This document shows positions 1 through 8,232 of a DNA stretch of 64,000 bases, piece by piece. The notes beneath the pieces are model-generated. The model ran no database searches and was not told the DNA's origin. It saw only the letters and a list, made by a program, of their open reading frames with translations. The stretch is from CAZAQV01 sp964487255 (GTDB lineage Bacteria; Myxococcota_A; Polyangia; Polyangiales; CAZAQV01). The position numbers were made by a program, and so were the translations under genes. The stretch covers positions 12,025 to 76,024 of the forward strand of contig CAZAQV010000030.1 in NCBI GenBank assembly GCA_964487255.1, in the 5' to 3' direction. Position 1 is the stretch's first letter; each line of letters begins with the position of its first letter.

Positions 1-141
1 AAACGCTCTTCCGGACGGCGCGCCCTCTCGCTTCGGTACAACCCAATTGCGAAACGAAGCGTCGTCACGAACGAACTTGCCGTCGTGCTTGTCTGTCTCG
101 TACCAGACGTCGTGCCACTTGCCGTCGATTAACTTCCCCAC
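1..141 (-). CDS. Glutathionyl-hydroquinone reductase, N-terminal part (runs off the window)
   Basis: The first 47 codons of a gene that continues beyond the left edge. Translation from a GTG at 141 begins VGKLIDGKWHDVWYETDKHD and continues with FRNWV, which matches the start of the Xi-class glutathione S-transferase family (YqjG/ECM4), enzymes that reduce glutathionyl-hydroquinones in the cytoplasm. A GGAG ribosome-binding site lies 7 bases before the GTG. The catalytic Cys lies beyond the visible part. The gene follows the pirin gene by 19 bases on the same strand; pirin and YqjG genes are also neighbours in E. coli (yhaK/yqjG), which supports both calls. It could only be mis-called if the rest of the gene is broken. 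Confidence 0.72.
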   Translation of the reverse strand, partial: MGKLIDGKWHDVWYETDKHDGKFVRDDASFRNWVVPKREGAPSGRAF

Positions 142-160
142 TTGCGCTCCTCTCTCTGTC

Positions 161-1165
161 TCACGTGGACTCGCTCGGTCGGAGGGCGCCCATTTTGCCC
201 GCTCGATAGTCCCGCATGGCTTGGTTGATCTGTTCGCGCGTGTTCATCACGAAAGGCCCGTGTGCGACGACCGGCTCACCGAGTGGTTTACCCGAAAGCA
301 CCAACGCTTTCGCCGGCCCCGATGCCCCCACGGTGACGCGCGACGCAACGCCGTCTCGTCGAAACACAGCCAGGTGTCGCTCCGGGAGGGTCTTCCCCCC
401 TGGCAACTGCAGTGAGCCTTGCAAAGCGACCATGAGAAGGGTGTGGTCGGAGACGCTATTGAACGACGCCTCACCCGCGCGATCGAAGCGCAAGTCAAAG
501 AGCGTAACCGGAGTATGAGTCTTCGCCGGCCCACGGCTCCCCTCGACGTCTCCCGCGATGACTCGAGCTACCGCATCACCGAACGACTTGCGTGGGAAAC
601 GGCCGTCCACCAACGCTTGATAGCGCGGATGGGTCATCTTGTGTGTCGCAGGAAGGTTCACCCAGAGCTGGACCATCTCGAAAGTGCCACCTTGCTCGGT
701 GAACCGCTGCGAATGCTTCTCTTCGTGGACAACACCGCTCGCGGCTGTCATCCACTGCACATCACCTGGATAGATGCGTCCGCCGCCCCCGGCAGAGTCG
801 CGATGATCCACCTCGCCCTGATACGCGAAGGTGACAGTTTCAAAACCACGATGTGGATGTGCGCCCACGCCGCGCGAAACCTTTGCAGGCTCGAAGATTC
901 GAGGTGCGCCATGGTCGAGCAGAAGAAAGGGACTGATCGAATCAGGCTCGACCTGGAAAGGCGAGAATACCGTGCTCACCCAGAAGCCATCGCCCACCCA
1001 GTGCTCGGCTCCAGGACGGTGTATCTGCTGAACTTCCCGCAACCTCTCTACGGCGCGTGACGAAGCCTCGTGAACGGGCACACGGCGACAGGCAGCGAGC
1101 AGACTCGTTCCCAGAACGCCCAACGAGGACGTGCGAAGCCAAGCGCGACGCAGCCACGATTCCAT
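161..1165 (-). CDS. Pirin family protein with exported/lipoprotein-like N-terminus
   Basis: A 334-residue bicupin of the pirin family. The metal-binding signature is visible as HPHRGFETVT (about residues 102-111), followed by a further His-Glu pair in VVHEEKHS. Pirins are Fe(II)-binding proteins acting as quercetinases or redox-sensing regulators. The first 30 residues are unusual for the family: an arginine-rich start, a hydrophobic stretch and LLAAC, which reads as a Tat-like or lipoprotein signal. Most pirins are cytoplasmic, so either this one is exported or translation starts downstream (no good ribosome-binding site precedes the ATG at 1165). It is likely co-transcribed with the glutathionyl-hydroquinone reductase that follows. 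Confidence 0.85.
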   Translation of the reverse strand: MESWLRRAWLRTSSLGVLGTSLLAACRRVPVHEASSRAVERLREVQQIHRPGAEHWVGDGFWVSTVFSPFQVEPDSISPFLLLDHGAPRIFEPAKVSRGVGAHPHRGFETVTFAYQGEVDHRDSAGGGGRIYPGDVQWMTAASGVVHEEKHSQRFTEQGGTFEMVQLWVNLPATHKMTHPRYQALVDGRFPRKSFGDAVARVIAGDVEGSRGPAKTHTPVTLFDLRFDRAGEASFNSVSDHTLLMVALQGSLQLPGGKTLPERHLAVFRRDGVASRVTVGASGPAKALVLSGKPLGEPVVAHGPFVMNTREQINQAMRDYRAGKMGALRPSEST

Positions 1166-1207
1166 GGTGTCACTTTAGGGCCTGGAAGAGGACTCGCCAA
1201 GTATGCG

Positions 1208-2011
1208 ATGGTGAAGAGAATGTTTTCTCTCAGGAAGTTCGTTTCGGTTGCTCTGTTGATCGCTCTGAACGCGAGCTGTGAGAGTAAGAAACGTCCACCA
1301 GAAAGCAGCGCTTCCCAAGCCATAAAGAACGAGACCAACAAAACAGTTCGCGAGCGTGCAGACGATACGACAAGAAAGAGAGCAACGATGGTCAACAAGC
1401 AACTTCAGATGCGTGACATCACGAACAAGGAAGTACTCAATGCGATGCGTATCGTGCCACGACACCACTTTGTTCCCGAGGAGATGCAAGCACACGCCTA
1501 CGACGATTCGCCGTTGCCAATCGGACACAAGCAGACGATCAGCCAGCCGTATATCGTTGCCCTCATGACACAGCTGGCAGAGGTCAAGCCAGGCGATCGC
1601 GTCCTGGAGATCGGGACGGGTTCCGGCTACCAGGCCGCTGTCCTTGCTGAACTTGGCGCCGAAGTTTATTCCATAGAGATCATAGAACCACTCGCCGTGC
1701 GCGCGACCGAAACCCTCGACGCGCTTGGTTACAAGAACGTTCATGTTCGGCACGGAGACGGCTACAAAGGGTGGCCCGAGCACGCACCCTTCGATGCGGT
1801 GATGGTCACGGCCGCACCGCCAGAAATTCCGGAACCACTCAAAGCCCAACTCAAGCTCAGCGGCCGACTCGTCATTCCGGTGGGTCGTGATGTTCAAGAA
1901 CTGCGCGTGATTACCCGAACAGAAACCGGCTTTGATGAGCAACGCGTAACCGCGGTGCGGTTCGTACCGATGACAGGCAGAGCGCAAAAAGAAACGACCC
2001 CTCAAAAATGA
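1208..2011 (+). CDS. pcm: Protein-L-isoaspartate O-methyltransferase, lipoprotein form
   Basis: Transfers a methyl group from S-adenosylmethionine to L-isoaspartyl residues of damaged proteins. The SAM-binding loop VLEIGTGSGYQAA and the family motif ISQPYIVALMTQL are both present, and the PCMT domain fills the C-terminal 210 residues. The start chosen at 1208 gives MVKRMFSLRKFVSVALLIALNASC, a lipoprotein signal ending in the lipobox LNASC; an ATG at 1220 would also give it. An upstream in-frame ATG at 1070 would run through the divergent pirin promoter and is less likely. Export of a SAM-dependent enzyme is odd because SAM is cytoplasmic, although signal-bearing PCMTs exist in some proteobacteria. 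Confidence 0.85.
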   Translation: MVKRMFSLRKFVSVALLIALNASCESKKRPPESSASQAIKNETNKTVRERADDTTRKRATMVNKQLQMRDITNKEVLNAMRIVPRHHFVPEEMQAHAYDDSPLPIGHKQTISQPYIVALMTQLAEVKPGDRVLEIGTGSGYQAAVLAELGAEVYSIEIIEPLAVRATETLDALGYKNVHVRHGDGYKGWPEHAPFDAVMVTAAPPEIPEPLKAQLKLSGRLVIPVGRDVQELRVITRTETGFDEQRVTAVRFVPMTGRAQKETTPQK

Positions 2012-2019
2012 GCGGTCGT
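1981..2019 (-). terminator. Intrinsic terminator of the Pal-like gene, inside the 3' end of pcm
   Basis: An 11-bp inverted repeat with one mismatch (1994-2004 and 2009-2019, loop AAAA) includes the pcm stop codon. Read on the minus strand the stem is followed by TTCTTTTT, as expected of a rho-independent terminator for the Pal-like gene that stops at 2043. On the plus strand no T-tract follows, so it should work in one direction only. Confidence 0.65.
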
Positions 2020-2042
2020 CACCTCTGAAGCAAGAATATGGA

Positions 2043-2603
2043 CTACTCGATCACGTTTCCTTCGTCGTCGACCATCGTGCCTTCCCCTAGAACGAGCTGT
2101 ACGTCGCCCTGCATCATACGGAATTCAACGCGGCGATTGGCCGCATGCGATTTGGTCTCACCACCCATCGCGGCAAGTTTCTCTTCGCCCCAAGAGTGTG
2201 CGTGTAGTTTTGCGCTGTCGACACCGAGAGACGTCAGGTAGTCCACGACCGCGTTTGCCCGCTTCTCGCCGAGCGCTGCATTGTACTCTTCCGTACCGCG
2301 TGTGTCGGTGTGCCCGTCAACGTGCAACTCGACACCATGTTTGATGAGCTTTGGGGCCGCATCTGCGAGCGCGTCACGGCTCTCTTTGGGAAGCTCAGAA
2401 CTATCGAGGGCAAAGTGCACTTTTTGCAGCGAGATGAGTGCATCACGCAGCTCACCTGTCGCCTCTTGGGTACCCGAACGCTTCTGGACTGGGGCCGGCT
2501 TCTCTTCGACCTGCTTGGTCGTGTCTACCGTGGTCGACGCGCCGCACGCGCCAAGCATGGAAATAAACAGGGTGCGAGTGGTGATTGTCGTTATTCGCTT
2601 CAT
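2043..2603 (-). CDS. OmpA/Pal-like peptidoglycan-associated lipoprotein
   Basis: A 186-residue outer-membrane lipoprotein. The ATG at 2603 was chosen because it is preceded by a GAGAGGAG ribosome-binding site and gives a short lipoprotein signal ending LGAC. After a Thr/Lys/Pro-rich linker comes an OmpA C-terminal domain with the diaminopimelate-binding signature VDGHTDTRGTEEYNAALGEK and a terminal NRRVEF. Such domains bind peptidoglycan and tether the outer membrane to the wall. The gene is alone here; no tol genes are adjacent, so equivalence to the Tol-linked Pal is not shown. An inverted repeat 70-94 bases upstream may be its operator and a terminator lies just downstream. Confidence 0.88.
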   Translation of the reverse strand: MKRITTITTRTLFISMLGACGASTTVDTTKQVEEKPAPVQKRSGTQEATGELRDALISLQKVHFALDSSELPKESRDALADAAPKLIKHGVELHVDGHTDTRGTEEYNAALGEKRANAVVDYLTSLGVDSAKLHAHSWGEEKLAAMGGETKSHAANRRVEFRMMQGDVQLVLGEGTMVDDEGNVIE

Positions 2604-2672
2604 ATTTTCGCTCCTCTCCCAATGCCAACACTCCTGTCGGCAAGGTCGGTCTATCACCCTATCACCATGAGC

Positions 2673-2697
2673 GAAATGACAAAAAGTGTGTCATTTC
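2673..2697. promoter_or_regulatory. Perfect 9-bp inverted repeat upstream of the Pal-like gene
   Basis: GAAATGACA and TGTCATTTC are separated by AAAAGTG. It lies in the 220-base gap between the Pal-like gene (start 2603) and the unknown gene that stops at 2824. The position suits an operator for the Pal-like gene. It could also fold as a hairpin in the transcript of the upstream gene, but no T-tract follows on that strand. Confidence 0.4.
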
Positions 2698-2823
2698 AGC
2701 CGAGCGCCGGCTGTAGCGCCTGCAACACCGCACAACTCAAGAGAAAAGTGGGTTAACCAGGCGCGCGGCAATAACGTCCGGTCGAGCTTGGCAGGCGGTT
2801 GTGCCTCATCAAAACGACGTATC

Positions 2824-3672
2824 TTAACGCCCGGAACGGTACTGCGGCAAAAAGATGTCAACGAGCATCGCCAGCTCGCTCGGGCTGCTGTTGGCGAGGC
2901 ATGTCACCATGCGACGCCCCGGAAGGGGCTGTACTGCGCCCTCTCTCCCCCAAACGAGGAGAGCGAGGCCGTGGTCTGCGCGGGATACAAAGCGCTCGGA
3001 AAAGGTCGCAAACTTGCCACGGCAATCGAGGACGACGACCGGATGACGCGATGCGAGGATGAGAAGATCCGATTCGAAGAAGTCGAGCGCACCGTGATGA
3101 TAAACTTCGACTTTCTCGTTCAGGGAGCGTTGAATGCCCTCCGCCGCTTCGGGAAACTCGGATAGCACCAAAACGGGGTGAAGCGCAGGCTCCTGGTGGG
3201 CCACCTCGGCATCGCTCATCAACTCGAGATTGACAGATGCGATCAGCGCCTGGGCGTTGAGGTCAAAGTCCATATCAACGCCAAGTGCTTTGGTATGCGA
3301 TGTTTGCGGACGCGTAGTATGACGCATCTCCTCACCGTGAGGCGCTGCTTTGAGCCTGGTAAAAGATTGCTTCGGCGCCTCAGTCAGACGATGAACGCCC
3401 GTTTGATCCAAAAGCAGAGCCGCGAGCTTTGCGCACATGTCTTGTGCCGCCTCTGCCCCCTCAACCCGTGTGAGCGTCTGCTGCAACTCTCCAAATAGAA
3501 ACGCTCGGAGCGATTGCGTCTCGCAGGGCACGTCGTCGTAGGATGCAAACAACAATGCCAGGTCGAGAACGTCTCGCGCAGTGTCTTTACAGAGCTCGCT
3601 GAGCTCGCGTTGGATCACATCTTTCGCCCATCTCGAACGCCGTCCTTTTACCTGCCGTATTGCTGCCGTCAT
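2824..3672 (-). CDS. Unknown protein, possible degenerate receiver-like C-terminal domain
   Basis: A 282-residue cytoplasmic protein I do not recognise. The N-terminal half is helical and charged; residues 160-280 alternate short beta-like and helical stretches (PVLVLSEFP, HPVVVLDCRG, HGLALLVWG, MVTCLANSSPSELAMLVDIF), reminiscent of a response-regulator receiver fold. The Asp-Asp pocket is not obvious, so phosphorylation is not claimed. The ATG at 3672 has a GGGGA ribosome-binding site, and the upstream 90 bases are unusually AT-rich. No signal peptide or membrane segment. Codon use is like that of neighbours. Confidence 0.7.
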   Translation of the reverse strand: MTAAIRQVKGRRSRWAKDVIQRELSELCKDTARDVLDLALLFASYDDVPCETQSLRAFLFGELQQTLTRVEGAEAAQDMCAKLAALLLDQTGVHRLTEAPKQSFTRLKAAPHGEEMRHTTRPQTSHTKALGVDMDFDLNAQALIASVNLELMSDAEVAHQEPALHPVLVLSEFPEAAEGIQRSLNEKVEVYHHGALDFFESDLLILASRHPVVVLDCRGKFATFSERFVSRADHGLALLVWGREGAVQPLPGRRMVTCLANSSPSELAMLVDIFLPQYRSGR

Positions 3673-3692
3673 TTCCCCGACCTCAATCTTGA

Positions 3693-3768
3693 AGATATTC
3701 TATAAAAATTGAAAAATCAAACCCACACTGAAAAATTAGTGGGTGACTGTGGGTAAATCTGCGGGGTT
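3693..3768. promoter_or_regulatory. AT-rich intergenic segment with overlapping inverted repeats
   Basis: This gap between the LysR gene stop and the unknown gene start (both minus strand) is far more AT-rich than its surroundings. ACCCACA near 3720 can pair with TGTGGGT near 3752, or its ACCC/ACT can pair with AGTGGGT near 3738, so two mutually exclusive hairpins are possible. It may hold the LysR-gene terminator and the promoter of the downstream gene. No clear -35/-10 pair with good spacing was found. Confidence 0.35.
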
Positions 3769-4644
3769 TTAGCCGAGCCCAGCGTTGGCCAAATATTCTA
3801 CGAAAGCGTTGGTCTTGGGCGCCAAATAACGGGTGCTTGGGTACACGGCGTGCACCGGGAGCGCGGGCGAACTCCAGTCGTCGAGTACGCGGACCAGGAC
3901 ACCAGACTGCAGATCTGCACGGCAGTCGTGCTCCCCAAGTGAGGCGATGCCCAGCCCTTGCAGACATGCTGCGCGGATAAAGTTGAAGTCGTTGACAAAC
4001 AACTGGTGGCCAACCTCGACGATCGTACGTTTCCCGTCGCGAACGAGAGTCCAGCGATGACCGTCACGGATGCCGCCAAACACCAAACATTCAAGACCCC
4101 GGAGGTGATCGGGCTTGCTGGGCTTCGCTCGCTTCTCAAAATACGCAGGACTCGCAACAAGAAGTGATTTGAGCGCCCCCACCCGCCGCGCGATGAGAGA
4201 TGAGTCGCGAAGCGACCCTACCCGGATTGCGACATCGAACCCTTCCTCGATCAGGTTCACCATACGGTCGGTGCAAAGCATTTCGACGCGTACCTTCGGG
4301 TACGCACACATGAATGCGGTGACGGCCGGCGCAAGATGATCGAAGTTGACGGGTGCGGTCACGCGAAGCGTACCTCTGGGCTCGACCTCAAGTTTTCCAA
4401 CGGACTCGGCCGCACCTTCAATCTCAGCGACGATTCGCTCAGCGTGTGCGTGAAACACACGACCCGCGTCGGTAAGGCTCAGCTGTCGTGTGGTCCGCTG
4501 AAGAAGCCTTGCGCCCAGGTGTTTCTCGAGCTCGGCAATACGGCGGCTGACCGTCGACTTCGGTATGTCGAGTGCGCGTGATGCCCCTACGAAGCTGCCT
4601 GCCTTGACCACAGCCGCAAAGATCACAATGTCATTGGCATCCAC
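3769..4644 (-). CDS. LysR family transcriptional regulator
   Basis: A typical 290-residue LysR regulator. The N-terminal winged helix-turn-helix reads FVGASRALDIPKSTVSRRIAELEKHLGARLLQRTTR, followed by the substrate-binding domain beginning at PRGTLRVTAPVNF. The start was set at the GTG at 4644 because MDANDIVIF is a usual LysR beginning; a TTG three codons upstream is also open. Its target is not clear: no divergent partner gene is adjacent. The sequence is of the subgroup that often controls quinone or xenobiotic oxidoreductases, so the pirin/quinone-reductase genes 2.5 kb away are a conceivable but untested target. Confidence 0.9.
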   Translation of the reverse strand: MDANDIVIFAAVVKAGSFVGASRALDIPKSTVSRRIAELEKHLGARLLQRTTRQLSLTDAGRVFHAHAERIVAEIEGAAESVGKLEVEPRGTLRVTAPVNFDHLAPAVTAFMCAYPKVRVEMLCTDRMVNLIEEGFDVAIRVGSLRDSSLIARRVGALKSLLVASPAYFEKRAKPSKPDHLRGLECLVFGGIRDGHRWTLVRDGKRTIVEVGHQLFVNDFNFIRAACLQGLGIASLGEHDCRADLQSGVLVRVLDDWSSPALPVHAVYPSTRYLAPKTNAFVEYLANAGLG

Positions 4645-4676
4645 CGCTCCCAATATAGAACAAAGCAGCGGACCAT

Positions 4677-6014
4677 TCAGCTAGCGGGTTTTGCGAAGCC
4701 TCGCAGGCGGGTGATGCTTGGCTCGTAGAACGTGGTGTCCTCAACGCGAAAGCAAACGGTCGCCCCGCGGCGTTCGCGCTCGCACGTTTCCTCTAGTTCC
4801 AGCGCTTGCAGAGCATCGACCACAGTGCGACGAGGCACGCCGAGCCGCTCACCAATTTCCGCGGCAGATAGCCATTGTCCGACTGTCGCGAGCAGGCCAA
4901 GAACTCGGTCCTCCATCTTTCGGACTTGGTACGGGTCGACGAAACTGAAGGGTTGCTTAACAACCAGCCGAAAGACTTGGACGTCGTTTTGGATCGACGC
5001 ATGGTCGCTGAGCATCTCGTTGACGCGGTTGAGCGTGACGCGCAAGAGCGAGCTATGCTTCTTGGATTCGAACGGATAGCCAAACACTCGCTCGAATAAT
5101 TTTTCTCGCGAGAGGCACATCCCATCGGCAAGGGCGAGTCGCGCCAAGACCAAGTACGTGCGTTGCCCCTCTTGCCGCGGTGGGGGAAGTTCAACGCGGG
5201 CGCCCATCTTCTCTTTGGCAAATGCAGTCTCTCGTCGCGCACCGGTAGGTTCGACACAAACCCACACGTTGCGGTCGTCTTTGCCTCGTAGCGTGATGCC
5301 ATAGGGAGCTTCATCGACCAGTCCTTGACGCCACTCGTCGACCACCGGCACCGCGACATCTTGGACGCGAGCAAGTGCCAGAAAGCAGCGTGCTTCTTGA
5401 TCCGTATCCGAGACCGACTTGGCCCACGTGCAAAGGTCCTCCGATGCAACTTGCTCCCCGGCGAGCGTGCGCTCCCAGGCGATACGCGCGGACCAATGTT
5501 GCGGAAACACAGAGTCGAGGGCAGAAAGGATGCGTAGTGCTTGAACCGGGGACGACGCCGAGCGTTTTGCGCGGGCAACCAGTAGTCCCGACAGCAACTC
5601 AAAGTAAGAGAGTTCATGAGTGCGGGCGTGAATCGCGAGTCGACGCGTTGCATGTACGGCCACGTCAGCATCCTCGAACCGAAGTGCCATCATCGCGCGC
5701 GCGCACAGAAGCTCAGCTTCCAGTGAAGCGCTATGGGACGCCGATTCAGGCAGCGCTTCGTCAACTTCACGTGCCCGCCGCTCGGCCCCTCGAAGGACGG
5801 CATCCACCAACAGTGTCCACGGCTGGTCTTCGCGTAACTCGACGTGAACCGGTCGCGTCGTGATGTAGCCATGCAGGAGAACGTACCCCGGCCAACGTGA
5901 CAGCTGCGGGGATACCCTGCCCTCCCAAAGCAACCCACTGAGTACCCGCTCATCCTCGCTTTGTGGGTCTACACGCCGCAGTGCTCGTTCCACATCTATC
6001 TGTTGCTCCATCAT
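4677..6014 (-). CDS. Winged-helix transcriptional regulator with helical N-terminal region
   Basis: About 445 residues. The N-terminal 200 residues are helical and TPR-like. A segment near the C-terminus (EKLFERVFGYPFESKKHSSLLRVTLNRVNEML) resembles an OmpR-type winged helix, and the last 70 residues hold a second helix-turn-helix (LSAAEIGERLGVPRRTVVDALQ). It looks like a DNA-binding regulator but no named family is certain. The start is uncertain: adjacent ATGs at 6014 and 6011 sit against a G6 run and the frame stays open to 6191. It is divergent from the Ser/Thr kinase at 6257, which suggests a kinase-regulator pair. Confidence 0.7.
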   Translation of the reverse strand: MMEQQIDVERALRRVDPQSEDERVLSGLLWEGRVSPQLSRWPGYVLLHGYITTRPVHVELREDQPWTLLVDAVLRGAERRAREVDEALPESASHSASLEAELLCARAMMALRFEDADVAVHATRRLAIHARTHELSYFELLSGLLVARAKRSASSPVQALRILSALDSVFPQHWSARIAWERTLAGEQVASEDLCTWAKSVSDTDQEARCFLALARVQDVAVPVVDEWRQGLVDEAPYGITLRGKDDRNVWVCVEPTGARRETAFAKEKMGARVELPPPRQEGQRTYLVLARLALADGMCLSREKLFERVFGYPFESKKHSSLLRVTLNRVNEMLSDHASIQNDVQVFRLVVKQPFSFVDPYQVRKMEDRVLGLLATVGQWLSAAEIGERLGVPRRTVVDALQALELEETCERERRGATVCFRVEDTTFYEPSITRLRGFAKPAS

Positions 6015-6256
6015 CCCCCCGCAAATCATACCTTTTCGGCCAGCTTCCCCGACCAATGCTCTTCCATCGAACGCATGATTCGTTCCAACGCCAGCCAATC
6101 GACGCGCCAAGAAAATCATTGGAGGTTTGGCTCTGATTCGCCACGCAAGCAAGCCGATGTGCACCTCGTCATGACAAACACCTTCCGCCAACCGGAACCG
6201 CGCGCGATCCGTTCGATTTACGGGAAACCTTCAGCTAACCTAATGGGTAGTAGTCA

Positions 6257-7519
6257 ATGAGCACGGCGGGAGATATTTGGACCGTGGTCGGCGAACTCGG
6301 TCGCGGCGGAATGGGCCGCGTTGAGCTCGTTGCGCGGCGGTGCGCCACGTACCAACGCCGTTTTGTCCGCAAGCGAATTCTCCAGGGGTCCGACAACGAA
6401 GCCCTGAACGCACTGCTACGCGAAGAGGCCCGTATCGGGGCTCTTCTGAGCCACCCCAATGTCGTTCCCGTCATCGACTTCGGCGAAGATAAGGAAGGCC
6501 CATACCTGCTAATGGATTACATCGAGGGGATCGACCTTGGAGAACTTCTCCAGCGACACGAAGGTTTGTTGCCGCTTGGAGCATGTCTCGAGATCGCTGA
6601 ACAGATGGCCGCTGGCCTCCATGCGGCGCACGAGCTCACCGACCAGAACGGTGTGGAACTCGGAGCCATTCATCGGGACGTCAGTCCCCAAAATGTATTG
6701 CTCGGAAAGGATGGCATCGTACGGGTCACCGACTTTGGGATCGCCAAATTCCGTGGACGGCAGGTTAAGACGACATCCAACGTTTTGCGGGGACGAATCT
6801 CCTATATGTCCCCCGAAGCGCTTCGTTTCGACCCCTTGGATCGGCGGTCCGACATTTTCGCTTTTGGCATCGTCCTATGGGAAATCTTGGCCCGCAAGCG
6901 GCTTTTTTGGCACGAAGACTCACATGCCGCTGCCGATCAAATCCTCAATGCCCCACCGGCTGACATCTTGGACTTTCGTAGCGATGTCCCCCCCGAACTC
7001 GAAGCGCTTTTGCTCTCATTACTGGCGAAGGACCGCGAAGATCGGCCATCAACGCTAGTCAAAGTCCAACAAGAACTGTCGCGCATACGCCAAGACCATT
7101 GCGCAGCCGAAGACAACCTGCTCGAGCTGATCGCCAACATCGACATGCGCCGCAACCTGCTTCCACCTCGTAAGACCCAGAACAAGGCACAGCCAGCAAA
7201 GCGTCGATGGCGACTGTGGGGGGGCCTCGCGGCGGTCGTCGCGATGATCGCTGGCGCCGCATTCGCAACCACCCAGTGGGGTTCGATGAGCCCGGCGGAG
7301 CCGGCGCCGCCGCAAAGCACTGGGACGGAGAAGTTGAGCGCTTCCGCTGCAACGAGCGAAGTCACCCTGCAACAACCCACCAACATGCTCGACGCAACCC
7401 ACGAAGCAACAACCACGAAACAACCTCAAGAGGACAGCCCACCGGAGGGCGAGGTAGAGCTGCGCGAAAACGCGACGTCATTGCCCGAGGACAACCACTT
7501 CGGGATAGCGCACCCGTAG
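6257..7519 (+). CDS. Membrane-bound serine/threonine protein kinase (Hanks type)
   Basis: A 420-residue kinase with glycine loop GRGGMGRVE (residues 16-24), ATP-binding Lys near 39, catalytic loop HRDVSPQN (catalytic Asp 141) and DFG at 159-161, so all catalytic residues are present. The HRDVSPQN variant is common in myxobacterial kinases. A basic linker leads to one transmembrane helix at about 316-338, then an 80-residue Thr/Glu/Pro-rich tail outside the membrane with no recognised sensor domain. It is divergent from a winged-helix regulator, a possible substrate. Its last 158 bases overlap, tail to tail, the HAD gene on the other strand. Confidence 0.93.
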   Translation: MSTAGDIWTVVGELGRGGMGRVELVARRCATYQRRFVRKRILQGSDNEALNALLREEARIGALLSHPNVVPVIDFGEDKEGPYLLMDYIEGIDLGELLQRHEGLLPLGACLEIAEQMAAGLHAAHELTDQNGVELGAIHRDVSPQNVLLGKDGIVRVTDFGIAKFRGRQVKTTSNVLRGRISYMSPEALRFDPLDRRSDIFAFGIVLWEILARKRLFWHEDSHAAADQILNAPPADILDFRSDVPPELEALLLSLLAKDREDRPSTLVKVQQELSRIRQDHCAAEDNLLELIANIDMRRNLLPPRKTQNKAQPAKRRWRLWGGLAAVVAMIAGAAFATTQWGSMSPAEPAPPQSTGTEKLSASAATSEVTLQQPTNMLDATHEATTTKQPQEDSPPEGEVELRENATSLPEDNHFGIAHP

Positions 7520-8207
7520 CCCAGAGCGCGTCAAGCGTAAAGGCGGTCAGCGAGTCGAGCTTAAGGTCCGCGAGGCCCCATTCCGGACGCCTTCGTTCGC
7601 TGGCTTCAGGCACAACAATACAGCGCATTCTCGCCGCCTTGGCAGCGGTCATCCCAACAACGGAGTCCTCAACCACGACAACTCGCGTGGGAGAAACTCC
7701 GAGTTCGCGCGCGGTTCGCAAGAATACCTGTGGATGTGGCTTACCGTAGGTATCGTCCTGCGCGGAACAGACCACCTCGAAACGGTCGCCCAGGCCGAGC
7801 TTGCCCAGGACCGCGCCAACGATACGTAAGCTCGATGACGTCGCGAGCGCGAGCCGGAGGCCCGCCTCACTGATCTGCAACAGCGCGTCATGTACGCCCG
7901 CAAGTGCCTCACCGCGGGCTTCGATACGCTCGATCACTCCGTCAATGATCGCGTCCCGAACCTCGTCGTTGGATGCGCTGCTCCAAGGCCGCAGCTCGCG
8001 CCAATGCGCGACCACCTCATCGATGCGCCACCCCTTGGTTGCAGCGCAGTCCGCCTCGCTGATCGAGACGCCAACTTGGGCGAAGGCGGCGATTTCGGCT
8101 TCACGCCAAAACGGTTCTGAGTCGATCAAGACGCCGTCCATGTCAAAGATGTAGGCAAGGGTGTGCACGGCGCGACCATAGGTTGCTTCACGCGCACGGC
8201 AAGCCAA
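7362..8207 (-). CDS. HAD-superfamily sugar phosphatase, HxpB (YniC)-like
   Basis: The HAD motif I is IFDMDGVLIDSEPFW, and the cap matches the HxpB/2-deoxyglucose-6-phosphatase family (WRIDEVVAHWRELRPW). Motif II ALATSSS, motif III Lys in YGKPHPQVF and motif IV VVVEDSVVGM are all present, so it should be an active hexose/hexitol phosphatase-type enzyme. Start is either the ATG at 8207 or a GTG at 8168, which begins at the usual family position. The conserved domain ends near residue 225. The remaining ~50 residues are read through the antisense of the kinase gene and are probably an unconserved extension created by loss of the original stop. Confidence 0.85.
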   Translation of the reverse strand: MACRAREATYGRAVHTLAYIFDMDGVLIDSEPFWREAEIAAFAQVGVSISEADCAATKGWRIDEVVAHWRELRPWSSASNDEVRDAIIDGVIERIEARGEALAGVHDALLQISEAGLRLALATSSSLRIVGAVLGKLGLGDRFEVVCSAQDDTYGKPHPQVFLRTARELGVSPTRVVVVEDSVVGMTAAKAARMRCIVVPEASERRRPEWGLADLKLDSLTAFTLDALWATGALSRSGCPRAMTSRFRAALPRPPVGCPLEVVSWLLLRGLRRACWWVVAG

Positions 8208-8232
8208 TGTTACGCTGGGCCACGGAGGGGAA

